Source: Undibacterium pigrum (GTDB lineage Bacteria > Pseudomonadota > Gammaproteobacteria > Burkholderiales > Burkholderiaceae_D). Taken from it: a stretch of DNA of 64,000 nucleotides. The stretch is from contig NZ_QJKB01000003.1 of assembly GCF_003201815.1 (NCBI RefSeq), positions 1-64,000 of the forward strand. Reading direction: 5' to 3'. Both the position numbers and the translations under genes were made by a program. Positions 7,587-16,982 of this stretch are shown here, piece after piece. The first letter of the stretch is position 1, and each line of letters begins with the position of its first letter. The notes beneath the pieces were generated by a model. That model was given only the letters and a program-made list of their open reading frames with translations. It made no database searches and was not told where the DNA came from.

Positions 7587-9473
7587 TCAGCTATCCAGGT
7601 GAGAAATCAGCAAATTACTGAAACGCGACAATTCCTTGCGTTTGATATCATCACCCTGCCCCACATCCTCAGGCGCATCAACTGACAAGCCTACCGCAAT
7701 GATATCGATGAGCAATAATTGCAGTATGCGAGAAATCATGGACAGGAAGGTTGCATTGTCTTCGGTATGATTGACTGCCAGGCAAACCGTGGCCTTCTTC
7801 GCCAATGGTGACTGGTTGGGCGTAATCGCAATCACATCTGCTCCAGCCAGACGCGCTGCATCCACCGCCTTCAACAATTCTGGCAGCTTGCCGGAATTGG
7901 AGACGACGATAACCACATCACCAGGGTTCAGCAATTCTGCTGCCATGGAAAACAAATGCGCATCACCATAAGATGCGGTAGGAATACGGAAGCGGAAAAA
8001 CTTATGCTGGCCATCCAGCGCCACGGCACGCGAATTGCCCATGGCATAAAACTCAACCTTGTTCGCCTTGCGTAACAGTGCGATTGCCTGGTCGAGCGAA
8101 CGTACATCCAGCTGGTCACGGAAATTCAGGATCGCCGACACAGTATTGTCGATCACCTTGGCACTCAGGTCATGCGTGCTGTCACTCATGCGCACCTGGC
8201 TATGTCGTACAGGGATAGTGCCGGTCAGGCTGCTGGCAAACTTGAGTTTGAAGTCAGCCAAACCAAGGAAGCCCAGAGAACGGCAAAAACGAATGACAGT
8301 AGGCTGGCTGACATCAGCCAGGCGGGCGATCTCAGCAATGGCTTCATTCAATACTGTGCGCGGGTTTTCCAGCACCAGAGTAGCAACGCGGCGCTCTGCC
8401 GGTGTCAGCTCAGCCTGGATTTGTTGTATGCGGTCCATCAATGAACTGTCGCCGCTACGGCCACGCAAGTGCTCAGACAAAATTGCCGACACACCATAAA
8501 ACGCCGGGTTGGGCGTCGTAATCACAAAGGTAGGGATTTGCGCCAGATAACTGGTGAAACGCCCCTTGGCTTCAAAGCGTGTGCGGAAGGCTGAAGTGGC
8601 GAAATAATCGCCCATCAACGGAACGATGCCACCGCCTATATAGATACCGCCAAAAGCACCCAGCGTCACTGCCAGGTTGGCACTGAAACTACCCAGCATG
8701 CCGCAAAAGCATTCCAGGGTTTCAAGACACAGCGCGTCAGCCTCAGCTTCAGTTTTCAGCGCGCCACGCATGATGTCTTGCGCTGGCAGAGCTTTGACTT
8801 TCTTGTTATTTCTATCCGCCAGGGCTCGGTAAATCAACTCCATACCAGGGCCGGAAATCAGGCGCTCCGTAGAGACATGTGGCCATTCTTTCCAGGCGAA
8901 TTGCAGGATGGCATATTCACGTTCATCCACAGGCGCAAAATTGACGTGACCACCTTCACTGCCAAGAGTGACAAAGCCATCAGAGGTTGGAATAAGACCT
9001 GACACGCCCAGACCCGTACCCGGTCCCAATACACCGATAACGGATTTAGGCACTGGTGTACCACCACCCACCTGCATCAGGTCTTTGGCCTGCAAACCCG
9101 GCAAGGACATGGCCAGGGCAGTAAAGTCATTGACGATGAGCAGCGTGTAGAGACCAAATTCACGACGTACATCTTCGATGGAAAATGCCCAGTCGCGATT
9201 GGTCATCCTGACCCGATCACCGTCGATAGGATTGGCAAGTGCAAACGCCGCATGATGGACTTTGCTGGCAGGCACAGTAGACAGATAAGCGCGCAGCAGG
9301 GCGATGATGTCAGTGTATTCATCACACTTCAAGACCTTGACGGATTCAAACACACCCGGTGAAGACTCAAGTGTAAAACGCGCATGGGTTGCGCCTATAT
9401 CCGCCAACAAGCGCGGGCCGCTGGAAAAGCCTGCCGCGTTACCATGTTCTACCAGTGCGTGTTCTGTCGTCAT
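7587..9473 (-). CDS. glk: Bifunctional glucokinase / RpiR-family regulator
   Basis: A 628-residue fusion. Residues 20-335 are a bacterial glucokinase: phosphate-binding loop LADIGATHARF (23-33), catalytic base Asp116 in VNDFTALA, GVLGPGTGLGVSGL (147-160) and LGSEGGHVNF (170-179). Residues 342-420 are an RpiR-type helix-turn-helix (helix pair EIARLADVSQPTVIRFCRSL, 381-400), and 470-600 are a SIS sugar-phosphate-binding domain with SNSG at 525-528. The enzyme makes glucose 6-phosphate; the other half probably senses a hexose phosphate and binds DNA, as HexR does. It is the last gene of the leftward alpha-glucan operon, after a 300-bp gap holding a repeat. The fusion is known from Burkholderiales. 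It is the only dedicated regulator candidate for the locus apart from the AraC-type gene. Confidence 0.95.
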   Translation of the reverse strand: MTTEHALVEHGNAAGFSSGPRLLADIGATHARFTLESSPGVFESVKVLKCDEYTDIIALLRAYLSTVPASKVHHAAFALANPIDGDRVRMTNRDWAFSIEDVRREFGLYTLLIVNDFTALAMSLPGLQAKDLMQVGGGTPVPKSVIGVLGPGTGLGVSGLIPTSDGFVTLGSEGGHVNFAPVDEREYAILQFAWKEWPHVSTERLISGPGMELIYRALADRNNKKVKALPAQDIMRGALKTEAEADALCLETLECFCGMLGSFSANLAVTLGAFGGIYIGGGIVPLMGDYFATSAFRTRFEAKGRFTSYLAQIPTFVITTPNPAFYGVSAILSEHLRGRSGDSSLMDRIQQIQAELTPAERRVATLVLENPRTVLNEAIAEIARLADVSQPTVIRFCRSLGFLGLADFKLKFASSLTGTIPVRHSQVRMSDSTHDLSAKVIDNTVSAILNFRDQLDVRSLDQAIALLRKANKVEFYAMGNSRAVALDGQHKFFRFRIPTASYGDAHLFSMAAELLNPGDVVIVVSNSGKLPELLKAVDAARLAGADVIAITPNQSPLAKKATVCLAVNHTEDNATFLSMISRILQLLLIDIIAVGLSVDAPEDVGQGDDIKRKELSRFSNLLISHLDS

Positions 9474-9510
9474 GCTGTCTTCATTTATACGGTTTGCTGC
9501 CTATTTTCTT

Positions 9511-9676
9511 AGAACCTGCTTACGATCTTACTGCGCGGGCGCAATAGTAATTAATGCGGGGCTCATGTGCTGCTCAAAATGCTCATGTACTTAAGTACAT
9601 TCCGCTTTTTGCGCTGCGTTTTTGTTACCCTCGACCCCGCTGACACCCGCTCGCTACAGATCGTAAACAGGTTCCT
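9511..9676. repeat. MITE-like palindromic repeat between GH31 and glucokinase genes
   Basis: The terminal inverted repeats are AGAACCTGCTTACGATCT (9511-9528) and AGATCGTAAACAGGTTC (9658-9674), which differ by one base over 17. Inside is a second palindrome centred on ATGTACTTAAGTACAT, flanked by GCGGGGC and GACCCCGC. Length is about 166 bp with no coding capacity. The structure is that of a non-autonomous mobile element or large REP unit. I recognise the ATGTACTTAAGTACAT plus GCTTTTTGCGC motif as a dispersed repeat style of beta- and gammaproteobacteria. It splits the operon and may tune glucokinase expression. Confidence 0.7.
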
Positions 9677-9798
9677 ACAGAGAATTCAATCCCGCAATTT
9701 ACCACAAACAGCTTTGTATTCATGCCCCAAATCAGGGGCTGTCGTGGCAAAGCCTTGGGCCAGTATGTTGCGGGTATTCTCCAAAGCACAAGACAATA

Positions 9799-12207
9799 TC
9801 ATTTACCTAACTTTATTGATAGCTCTGCCTTGCTGTTTTTCAGCCAGTGCACATCAATATGCAGCTGCTTTTTGGCCTCATCCCAGTTAAAAGCGATTGC
9901 TTTCCCCTGCAGGCTTACTGATACTGGCTTGCTGGCAATATGATGAATATGCAGCGCGACATCCCTGTCCACCGTCTCAGCACTCTTGCCGGTTTCTGTT
10001 CGCAAACTGATTTTCAATGCAGTGGCATTTGTCTGGCTATTGAAATGCATGAGGGTATAAGCCCCCTTCTCATAGGCATTCGCAGTCTCGCCATCATCGT
10101 CATACAGCTTGCCCGCTGACTTCCTAACAGCAGCATCATGGTAGTAATGCAGTTCCAGTTTTTTTGCTGAATAGTCGCGGGTATTCTGGACCAGCGGGCT
10201 CGTGGGGACAAAAGCGCCTGCACGCACAAACACCGGGATATGGTCTTGCTCCACGTTTACTGTGTCAGTCGCACCACCCTGATGTTGCTGACCTGTATAA
10301 AAATCAAACCATGTACTGCCTGCCGGGAAGTATACGCTGGCTTCTTTTTCTCCTGCTTTCATGACGGGGTGAACCAGGAAGCTGTCACCCCACAGATAAG
10401 TGTCAGCCACCGTTTGCAGTTTCTGGTTCTGCGGTTCTGCATAAAACAGCGGGCGCATGAAAGGCAGGCCATGCTGGTTATTCTCAAACGCCAGGGTATA
10501 GTTATACGGCAGCATGCGGTAACGCAGTTCTATCGCTGCCTTGGCCAGAGCTTTGGTCTTGGCTTCACGCAAGACCGGCTCAGAAGCCACTTCCTCCTGC
10601 GCGTGCGGGCGGAACACTGGCTGGAACACCCCATACTGCAACCAGCGCGTGTATAACTCATCGTCAAGATTAGCACCGGCAAAACCACCGAGGTCAGAAT
10701 GCATATAGGCCATGCCCTGCATGCCCATCTGCAAGGCGATCTCAGGTTGCGAGCGCAATCCGCCCCAGGTGCGATTGACATCACCCGACCACGGTATCAT
10801 GCCCAGGCTTTGCGAACCTGAATAACCAGAGCGCATGAGGATGAAAGGTCGCTGATTGGGATAATCCTTCTTGTAGCCATCAGCAATCAGCCTGGCCCAC
10901 TGATGTCCATAGACATTATGCAATTCATTGGCACTACCGGTCTTGTGTTGCAAGGCAGGTGGATGGACCTCCGGCTCCCCCAGATCACCCCACCAGCCAG
11001 CAACGCCCATATTCTTCAAGTCTTTATAAATAGCCCAGAACCAGTCTTGTGCAGGTGGGTTGAAGATATCGATGAGACCGGTATTACCAAAATAAAAATC
11101 ATAGGTAAATGGCTTACCCTGCTTGTCAGTTGCCAGAATATTTTTATCAACAGCCTCTTGCCATTTTTTTGAAGTCGTCAAAATAAAAGGCTCGGTAATC
11201 AACACAGTCTTGATACCTTGCTGCGCAAAGTCAGCAATCATGCCCTTGGGATTGGGGAAGCTGTCTTTATCAAATTCCAGATTCCCCATGGTGCCCTTGA
11301 TATCCTTGCCAAACCAGTAGAGGTCAAAGATGATGGCATCGACAGGAATTTTTTCAGCGCGGAATTTATTGAGTATGCTGCGTGCCTCTGCTTCATTGTG
11401 ATAACCAAAGCGGCTGGCGAAATTACCGAAAGTCCAGCGCGGTGGCAAAGGCTGACGTCCGGTCAGGCTGGTGTAATTGCTGACGATGTCGGCCCAGCTG
11501 TCACCTGCGATGACCTGATAAGTCTTGCGCCCGCTAATGGTTTCATAGGCCAGCACATTGTGTCTCTTGCTGTCGAGATCAAGCTGGCCTATCGCGGCAT
11601 TATCAAAATGCAGACCATACATCTTGGATGAAAATACCAGTGGCATGGCAAAGTTCATTTGCTCTGAACGCTCTTCATAGCCATAGTGAGCCTTGTTATA
11701 CAAAGGCAGGCGATTGCCACGACGGTTCATACCCAGCGCGCGCGCACCACCACCATATAAAGCTTCATCGGCATCCAGATTAAAGTCCAGCACGTCTGCA
11801 TCCCTGGTTTTGCTATAGCCATTTTTCTCTGACAGCAAAGGCTTGCCCTTGTAGGCATAGGCAATTTGAAACGGTGATTTGCTGATGTTGACACTGATGT
11901 CACCGGCAAGGTATTGAATATTGCTAGCCGTCTCTTTGAAACTGGTCTTGACGCGCGCAGGTGACAAGACGACAGCATGCGAAGCCGGGTTGAATTTTTC
12001 AGTCGCAGGAATAAAACTGGTTTCCATGATCTTGTCGCTATATGGCTTCAAGATATAGTGTCCATCATTGGTCTTGATTTCCAGATGATCGGCCTGCTTG
12101 CTGACTGACACGATAGTGCGCGCAGAATTTTGCGCCTGCACGGTAGTCGCCAGCGACAAGACTGCAGCAGCAAAGATATTCAGTTTGACTATGGATGTTT
12201 TTTTCAT
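9799..12207 (-). CDS. GH31 alpha-glucosidase / alpha-glucosyltransferase, exported
   Basis: 802 residues with a signal peptide (1-25, ending VQAQ). It is a glycoside hydrolase family 31 protein: N-terminal beta-sandwich (30-250), (beta/alpha)8 barrel (260-600) and C-terminal sandwich domains. The catalytic nucleophile is Asp408 in WWGDLGEPE and the acid/base is Asp476 in WSGDVNRTW. From memory these nearly coincide with Asp412 and Asp480 of Cellvibrio japonicus Agd31B, a 4-alpha-glucosyltransferase, so disproportionation of maltodextrins is as likely as plain hydrolysis. It probably acts in the periplasm or on the outer membrane on the products of the GH13 enzyme, whose gene ends 26 bp upstream in the same operon. 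Confidence 0.93.
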   Translation of the reverse strand: MKKTSIVKLNIFAAAVLSLATTVQAQNSARTIVSVSKQADHLEIKTNDGHYILKPYSDKIMETSFIPATEKFNPASHAVVLSPARVKTSFKETASNIQYLAGDISVNISKSPFQIAYAYKGKPLLSEKNGYSKTRDADVLDFNLDADEALYGGGARALGMNRRGNRLPLYNKAHYGYEERSEQMNFAMPLVFSSKMYGLHFDNAAIGQLDLDSKRHNVLAYETISGRKTYQVIAGDSWADIVSNYTSLTGRQPLPPRWTFGNFASRFGYHNEAEARSILNKFRAEKIPVDAIIFDLYWFGKDIKGTMGNLEFDKDSFPNPKGMIADFAQQGIKTVLITEPFILTTSKKWQEAVDKNILATDKQGKPFTYDFYFGNTGLIDIFNPPAQDWFWAIYKDLKNMGVAGWWGDLGEPEVHPPALQHKTGSANELHNVYGHQWARLIADGYKKDYPNQRPFILMRSGYSGSQSLGMIPWSGDVNRTWGGLRSQPEIALQMGMQGMAYMHSDLGGFAGANLDDELYTRWLQYGVFQPVFRPHAQEEVASEPVLREAKTKALAKAAIELRYRMLPYNYTLAFENNQHGLPFMRPLFYAEPQNQKLQTVADTYLWGDSFLVHPVMKAGEKEASVYFPAGSTWFDFYTGQQHQGGATDTVNVEQDHIPVFVRAGAFVPTSPLVQNTRDYSAKKLELHYYHDAAVRKSAGKLYDDDGETANAYEKGAYTLMHFNSQTNATALKISLRTETGKSAETVDRDVALHIHHIASKPVSVSLQGKAIAFNWDEAKKQLHIDVHWLKNSKAELSIKLGK

Positions 12208-12233
12208 GTGTCTCTAATTATTTTTTGAGCGTA

Positions 12234-13910
12234 CTAAGGCGCAATCAATATCGTGCTCAAGCCGCTATTGAATTGCACCTTGCCATTGACAACTGTGGCA
12301 GTCTTTCCAGAATAATAGTCACGCAGTTTTTGTCCGTCAGCAAATACGTCTGCGACGCTGATGGCAGGATTGCTGTTAGCCGGAATATCCAGTGCAATCA
12401 CTACTTTATCGCTGATACCGTTCTTGTCATAAGTGCGTTTGAAGGTGTAGGGTTGATCCGCCAGTTTTTCATGCACACCTGCACCTATGGCAGGATGGGC
12501 GTGCCGGAACAAACCAAGACGACTCCAGTGCTGGCGAACTTCAGCAATGCGGTAGCCATCACGGCTGATATTTTTTGCGAGTTCATCCCAGTTCATGAAC
12601 GAACGCAAGGTCGCATCGCCTTGTGCACCTGCTACATTCAGTGAGCGTGCAGTTTCATCGCCATAATAAATTTGCGCCGCACCAGGGCTCAGCAAAAGTT
12701 TATTGGCAGATTCAAACGGCTTCTGACGCAAGAGATCAAATGGCCCACCATCATCATGTGAGCTGATGTAATTGAGTACGGAGTAACCTGCCAAAGATCC
12801 ATGCAAACGCGTGGCGTAATCACTGAACAAGGCTTCATAAGTCTTATTGGCGTCTGACTTGAAACCAAAATTGATGAGGCTGTCAAAACCATTCTGGTAA
12901 AAATTGACAGCCTGGCCGCCACCCATATCAAAGTCCTGACCATGGCCAATCGCATAGTTATACACTTCACCCGTCATGAAAAAAGCCTGATTGCCGAGCT
13001 TTTTTTTAGGGTTGGCCTGCTTCCAGTCTTCATAAGCTGCGCTGGCGAGACCATGCAATTCTTTCCAGATTTCGGGTTCAGTATGTTTGGCAGTATCAGC
13101 GCGGAAGCCATCGACACCGTATTTTTTTACCCAGTCTACATGCCATTTCATGAGGTAGTAACGTGGTGCGCGTGGCAGGCCTGTGCGTTGGAAAAAATCA
13201 TCCAGCTCTTTGACTTCTTTGTCGTAACGCCCTTCTGTCTTCCACTTCTCTACCAGCACTGGCGGCAAGCTGACTGTGGTTTTGCTGTCTGTGCGTATGT
13301 CCGGCAGATTTTTGACCAGGGTACAACTAACCGTGGTTGCAGTATCTTTATATGTGCAGGTCGGCGAAGTTCTGACCCATTCATCGGGCCAGACAGCGTC
13401 TTGCTCTGTCACTGGCCCCAGATGGTTCATGACCACGTCGAGCAAGACACGCATGCCATGTGCATGGGCGGTATCGACAAACTCGCGCATGTCGGCTTCT
13501 GTACCCAGATTGGCATCGACACGTGTGAAGTCCCTGGCCCAGTATCCATGAAAGCCATAGGACATGCCTGTACCTTCGTCCGTACCCGCATGAATTTGCT
13601 CGACTGGCGGCGTCAGCCAGATGACATCGACACCAAGGTCTTTGAAATAACCAGACTTGATCTTCGCCGTAATACCAGCGAGGTCACCACCGGCATAACC
13701 GCGCAAAGGGGCCGCATCATTTTTACGGCCATAGGCCAGGTCGTTTTTAAGGTTGGTGTTATGAAAGCGGTCTGTCAGTAAAAAATAGACAGTGGCGTTT
13801 CCCCATAAAAACGGCTGGGTTGCTTTTAACTTGGGTGCAGCAAGTGACATGGAACTACAAGACGCGGCCAGCAGTACTGCCAGCCCCAGTCTGATTGCTT
13901 TTGCTTGCAT
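12234..13910 (-). CDS. GH13 alpha-amylase family enzyme, exported
   Basis: 558 residues from the ATG at 13910, which has GGAG ten bases upstream; a longer frame to 14018 overlaps the transporter gene. The signal peptide (1-25) ends SLAAP; a Cys at 18 gives only a poor lipoprotein motif. GH13 motifs are clear: DVVMNH (158-163), GFRADTAKH with nucleophile Asp272, acid/base Glu315 in TGEVYN, and HDD with Asp386. These place it among alpha-amylases acting on starch or maltodextrin. It is the middle gene of the MFS-GH13-GH31 operon (37 bp after the transporter stop, 26 bp before GH31). It should cut maltodextrins in the periplasm. Confidence 0.92.
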   Translation of the reverse strand: MQAKAIRLGLAVLLAASCSSMSLAAPKLKATQPFLWGNATVYFLLTDRFHNTNLKNDLAYGRKNDAAPLRGYAGGDLAGITAKIKSGYFKDLGVDVIWLTPPVEQIHAGTDEGTGMSYGFHGYWARDFTRVDANLGTEADMREFVDTAHAHGMRVLLDVVMNHLGPVTEQDAVWPDEWVRTSPTCTYKDTATTVSCTLVKNLPDIRTDSKTTVSLPPVLVEKWKTEGRYDKEVKELDDFFQRTGLPRAPRYYLMKWHVDWVKKYGVDGFRADTAKHTEPEIWKELHGLASAAYEDWKQANPKKKLGNQAFFMTGEVYNYAIGHGQDFDMGGGQAVNFYQNGFDSLINFGFKSDANKTYEALFSDYATRLHGSLAGYSVLNYISSHDDGGPFDLLRQKPFESANKLLLSPGAAQIYYGDETARSLNVAGAQGDATLRSFMNWDELAKNISRDGYRIAEVRQHWSRLGLFRHAHPAIGAGVHEKLADQPYTFKRTYDKNGISDKVVIALDIPANSNPAISVADVFADGQKLRDYYSGKTATVVNGKVQFNSGLSTILIAP

Positions 13911-13947
13911 GTGAAAACTCCGTCGAAATCGAGGATTAATTCGAGGA

Positions 13948-15321
13948 CTAAACTGCGGCAGCATTTGCGGCGGTCTTGTCCATGCTTGATGTGGCCGATG
14001 CCTCCTCTGCGGCTTCATCCTTGACCAGCAAGGTCAACAAGCCAGCCAGTATCATGCAAGCCCCACCCAGCATCAACACCTTGACTGACTGGTTATCAAA
14101 GAAATGCTTCAGGATCGCACCGAGCACGACACCGGCAATGATCTGCGGTATCACCACGAAGAAGTTGAACAGGCCCATGTAATAACCCATGCGGTTCGCG
14201 GGCAATGCACCTGCCAGAATTGCATATGGCATGGTCAGCACACTGGCCCATGCTATGCCCACACCCACCATGGGTAAGAGCAGCATTTGCTTCGATGAGA
14301 TCAGGAAGATACTCATGAGGCTGACACCACCTATCACCAGGCACAGCATGTGCACAAATTTGCGGCTGGTCATCTTCGCCAGCACGGGCAGCAAGAAAGC
14401 AGCAAGTGCCGACACTCCACCATACACGGCGAACATGATGCCCACCCAGTTACCACCTTCCTGGAAAGCAGCTGACTGCGCATCACTACTATGAAAAACA
14501 GTTTGCGCTATCGAGGGCGTGGTGTACACCCACATGGCAAACAAGGCGACCCAGGTAAAGAACTGCACCAGCGCCAGTTGCACCATGGTCTTGGGCATCC
14601 TGAGAAAGCCACCGAGGATTTCGCCGACAGCCTTGCCTATGCCCTGATTATTTTTGCGTTCCTGTTGGAATTTTTCCAGGTCTGCTGGAGGAATCTCCTT
14701 GCTGGTAAACACTGTCCACATGACAGACAAGGCAAATATCGCACCGCCAAAATAAAAGGAGTAGCGCACCGTGTCAGGGATCGCACCATTCACAGGCACA
14801 TTGCTGACACCGAGGTAATCGGTAAAGATTGTTGGCAACAAAGAGGCAATCACACCACCACAACCGATGAAGAAGGTCTGCATGGCAAAGCCCGCGGTTT
14901 GTTGCGAGACATCGAGTTTGTCGCCGACAAAAGCGCGAAAAGGCTCCATGGAAATATTGATGGCGCTGTCCATCATCCACAATACCGCTATCGCCATCCA
15001 CAAGACGCTGGAATTAGGCATAAGGAACATGGCAATCGATGCCAGCACCGCACCGATGAAAAAGAAAGGACGGCGACGTCCCCAGAAAGGGTGCCAGGTA
15101 TTGTCGCTCAGGTAGCCAATGACGGGTTGCACCAGCAAACCCGTGATGGGTGCCGCCAGCCAGAACAGGGCCAGCTCATCAGGGTTAGCACCCAGGGTAG
15201 AAAAGATGCGGCTGGTATTGGTGTTTTGCAACGCAAAGCCAAACTGTATGCCAAAGAAACCGAAACTCATATTCCACAACTGCCAGAACGACAGACGCGG
15301 TTTGTATGCAGATACTTGCAT
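13948..15321 (-). CDS. MFS sugar transporter (GPH-like, probably maltose/maltodextrin)
   Basis: 457 residues with 12 hydrophobic helices. The loop WGRRRPFFFIGA after helix 2-3 is the MFS signature in the form seen in sugar:cation symporters related to sucrose transporters and to MalY-type maltose carriers. It starts MQVSAYKPRLSFWQLWNMSFGFFGIQFG, a typical N-terminus of that group. Next to GH13, GH31 and glucokinase genes it most likely takes maltose or glucose across the inner membrane. It is the first gene of the operon. The 365 bp upstream contain several GTAGT/ACTAC motifs, including two 15-bp palindromes listed separately. Confidence 0.88.
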   Translation of the reverse strand: MQVSAYKPRLSFWQLWNMSFGFFGIQFGFALQNTNTSRIFSTLGANPDELALFWLAAPITGLLVQPVIGYLSDNTWHPFWGRRRPFFFIGAVLASIAMFLMPNSSVLWMAIAVLWMMDSAINISMEPFRAFVGDKLDVSQQTAGFAMQTFFIGCGGVIASLLPTIFTDYLGVSNVPVNGAIPDTVRYSFYFGGAIFALSVMWTVFTSKEIPPADLEKFQQERKNNQGIGKAVGEILGGFLRMPKTMVQLALVQFFTWVALFAMWVYTTPSIAQTVFHSSDAQSAAFQEGGNWVGIMFAVYGGVSALAAFLLPVLAKMTSRKFVHMLCLVIGGVSLMSIFLISSKQMLLLPMVGVGIAWASVLTMPYAILAGALPANRMGYYMGLFNFFVVIPQIIAGVVLGAILKHFFDNQSVKVLMLGGACMILAGLLTLLVKDEAAEEASATSSMDKTAANAAAV

Positions 15322-15445
15322 GGTGTTTTGTCCCCAAATTTATTATGAACTACTTGTTGCGGTACTACTTATCGGTAGAAAACGACTTCCCAACGAAGTC
15401 ACCATACTAAGAATGTCCGCATTTTGAAATACTACCACAGCAAAA

Positions 15446-15460
15446 TGTAATCAAACTACA
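15446..15460. promoter_or_regulatory. HexR-like palindrome upstream of the sugar MFS operon
   Basis: TGTAATCAAACTACA fits the dyad pattern TGTARTNNNAYTACA, close to the HexR (RpiR-family) sites known from Shewanella. It sits about 125 bp before the transporter start. The same pattern occurs twice upstream of the TonB receptor at 21.6 kb. The likely binder is the RpiR half of the glucokinase fusion; a different maltose regulator cannot be excluded. Confidence 0.5.
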
Positions 15461-15546
15461 TAAATTTTTTATGGCGACTACAGAAATTTAAAATCAAATT
15501 TTGAAATGAAATTTAAGAGAGGAAATCTACTTAAACAATAAATAAC

Positions 15547-15561
15547 TGTAGCAATACTACC
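15547..15561. promoter_or_regulatory. Second, weaker TGTAGC-N3-ACTACC palindrome
   Basis: TGTAGCAATACTACC departs from the HexR-like pattern at the outer and sixth positions but keeps the GTAG/CTAC core. The rest of the 15322-15686 gap is AT-rich, with further GTAGT copies near 15354, 15366 and 15431. Confidence 0.35.
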
Positions 15562-15623
15562 CTTGATTTCATAGGAATTTTAGCAATTATCCAGACCTTT
15601 TCACGCATACAAACCAAAAACAA

Positions 15624-15657
15624 AATGCCCGCCACTTTCCACAAAGTAGCGGGCATT
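15624..15657 (-). terminator. Terminator of the antiporter gene
   Basis: AATGCCCGC and GCGGGCATT arms, with inner ACTTT/AAAGT pairing around CCAC, form a strong hairpin. On the minus strand it is followed by a T-rich run (TTTTGTTTTTGG). Confidence 0.8.
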
Positions 15658-15686
15658 CCAACCTTTAGACGCCAACACAAAAAATC

Positions 15687-16898
15687 TTATTTACTCCTGA
15701 AGATCAACTCCTTCATTTTTTGCAATTTCGGATACACCACAGGTACAGTCAGCATAGTGCTGGCAACGGCCATCAGCAACATCGCTGTAAAGGTTTCACT
15801 GGTGATGATGCTTTTATCCAGCAGGATATTGACGAAGATAATCATGATCAGGGCCTTGGTCTGCAATAGCCAGCCTATGATGGATGCCTCGCCTTTTTCC
15901 CATTTCAATATCTTGCCTGCCACTTGTATGCCTATGAGTTTGCCGGTCACGGAAGCAAACAACAGTATGGCAGCGACGACAAAGACTGCGACACCACCCA
16001 TGGCCCAGTTGGTACGCAAACCCGTGCTCAGGAAAAACACGGGCATGATGGCCAGCAGAACATGATGGCGCATGAGATCCATTTTTTCCTGGTTGAACCA
16101 GTGTGCATCCATGACAGCGCCTGCCAGGAAAGCCCCTACCATATAATGCAGGCCCGCCCAGTCAGCCGCAAAAGCACAGGCTGCCAGCCAGATCAGGCTG
16201 ACGTACCAGCGGTCGCGCTCTTCCAGCCAGACCATGAGTTTGCGGAATAACCAGGTCGTAACAGCAAACAGTAGCAGGAAACCAACTTGCCGCCCCACCC
16301 TGGTCCAGTCCAGCAAGATCACCGCCAGCACGCCCCAGATGGCAATATCGTCAAGACTGGCATAACGTAATATGCGCTGGCCTATGGGCTGACGCAGAAT
16401 ATCGAGTTTTTCCATCAACAGGATCAGGATGGGCAAGGCAGTGACGGCGCACGCCATGCCCACACCAAGCACAAATTGCCAGCTCAGAGCCTTGGCTCCC
16501 ATCCAGCCATCCATACTGAGCAGACCCATACCAGCTACACAGCCAAACAGCAAAGGCATGCCTAAAGCCAGGCCAGCGGTGATGGTACTTTCGCGGCGAT
16601 ATTCCCAGGCCTTCTTCAAGTCCAGTTCTATTCCGGCAATCATGACAAAAATCATGACGGCCCACCAGGCTATGCCGTTCAACGACTGTATCACCTGGGG
16701 ATTAAAGACAAACTTATAGTAGTCAGGATAAATCGCACCAAGAACACCAGGCCCCAGCAAAATGCCAGTGATAATTTGCACTACTACCAGTGGTGCATAA
16801 TAGTCAGTTTTACCTACCCGCCAGATCAGGTAAGGCAGCGTAAAAATCACAAACATCGCGATCAGGAAAATCTCGGTAGTGCTCATACCAGTATGCAT
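15687..16898 (-). CDS. Cation:proton antiporter (CPA2/Kef-type membrane domain)
   Basis: 403 residues, about 11-13 hydrophobic helices. Family features are ITGILLGPGVLGAIYPDYYKF in the first third and the conserved aspartate pair region RYASLDDIAIWGVLAVILLD near residue 188. It lacks the C-terminal TrkA-N nucleotide-binding domain of full-length Kef proteins, so it is a bare exchanger of Na+ or K+ against protons. The start could be the Met at residue 5 (16886). It lies in the alpha-glucan locus on the same strand but has its own terminator. A link to sugar use, perhaps ion recycling for a symporter, is only inferred. Confidence 0.85.
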   Translation of the reverse strand: MHTGMSTTEIFLIAMFVIFTLPYLIWRVGKTDYYAPLVVVQIITGILLGPGVLGAIYPDYYKFVFNPQVIQSLNGIAWWAVMIFVMIAGIELDLKKAWEYRRESTITAGLALGMPLLFGCVAGMGLLSMDGWMGAKALSWQFVLGVGMACAVTALPILILLMEKLDILRQPIGQRILRYASLDDIAIWGVLAVILLDWTRVGRQVGFLLLFAVTTWLFRKLMVWLEERDRWYVSLIWLAACAFAADWAGLHYMVGAFLAGAVMDAHWFNQEKMDLMRHHVLLAIMPVFFLSTGLRTNWAMGGVAVFVVAAILLFASVTGKLIGIQVAGKILKWEKGEASIIGWLLQTKALIMIIFVNILLDKSIITSETFTAMLLMAVASTMLTVPVVYPKLQKMKELIFRSK

Positions 16899-16982
16899 AA
16901 TTTATATTTTTTTGAGTTTATTTTTTATGCGCCACTAATAGCTAAATCTAACAGTGGCACCTCTCCCCAACTCAGTATTGAC

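Noticed and set aside
12942-13781. Long rightward frame (279 codons) across the GH13 gene
   Set aside because: It is antisense to the GH13 catalytic motifs; the opposite strand has clear coding evidence.
16931-16958. GCCACT/AGTGGC hairpin between antiporter and halogenase-like genes
   Set aside because: Only a six-base stem with a long loop and no T-run on either side; not a convincing terminator.
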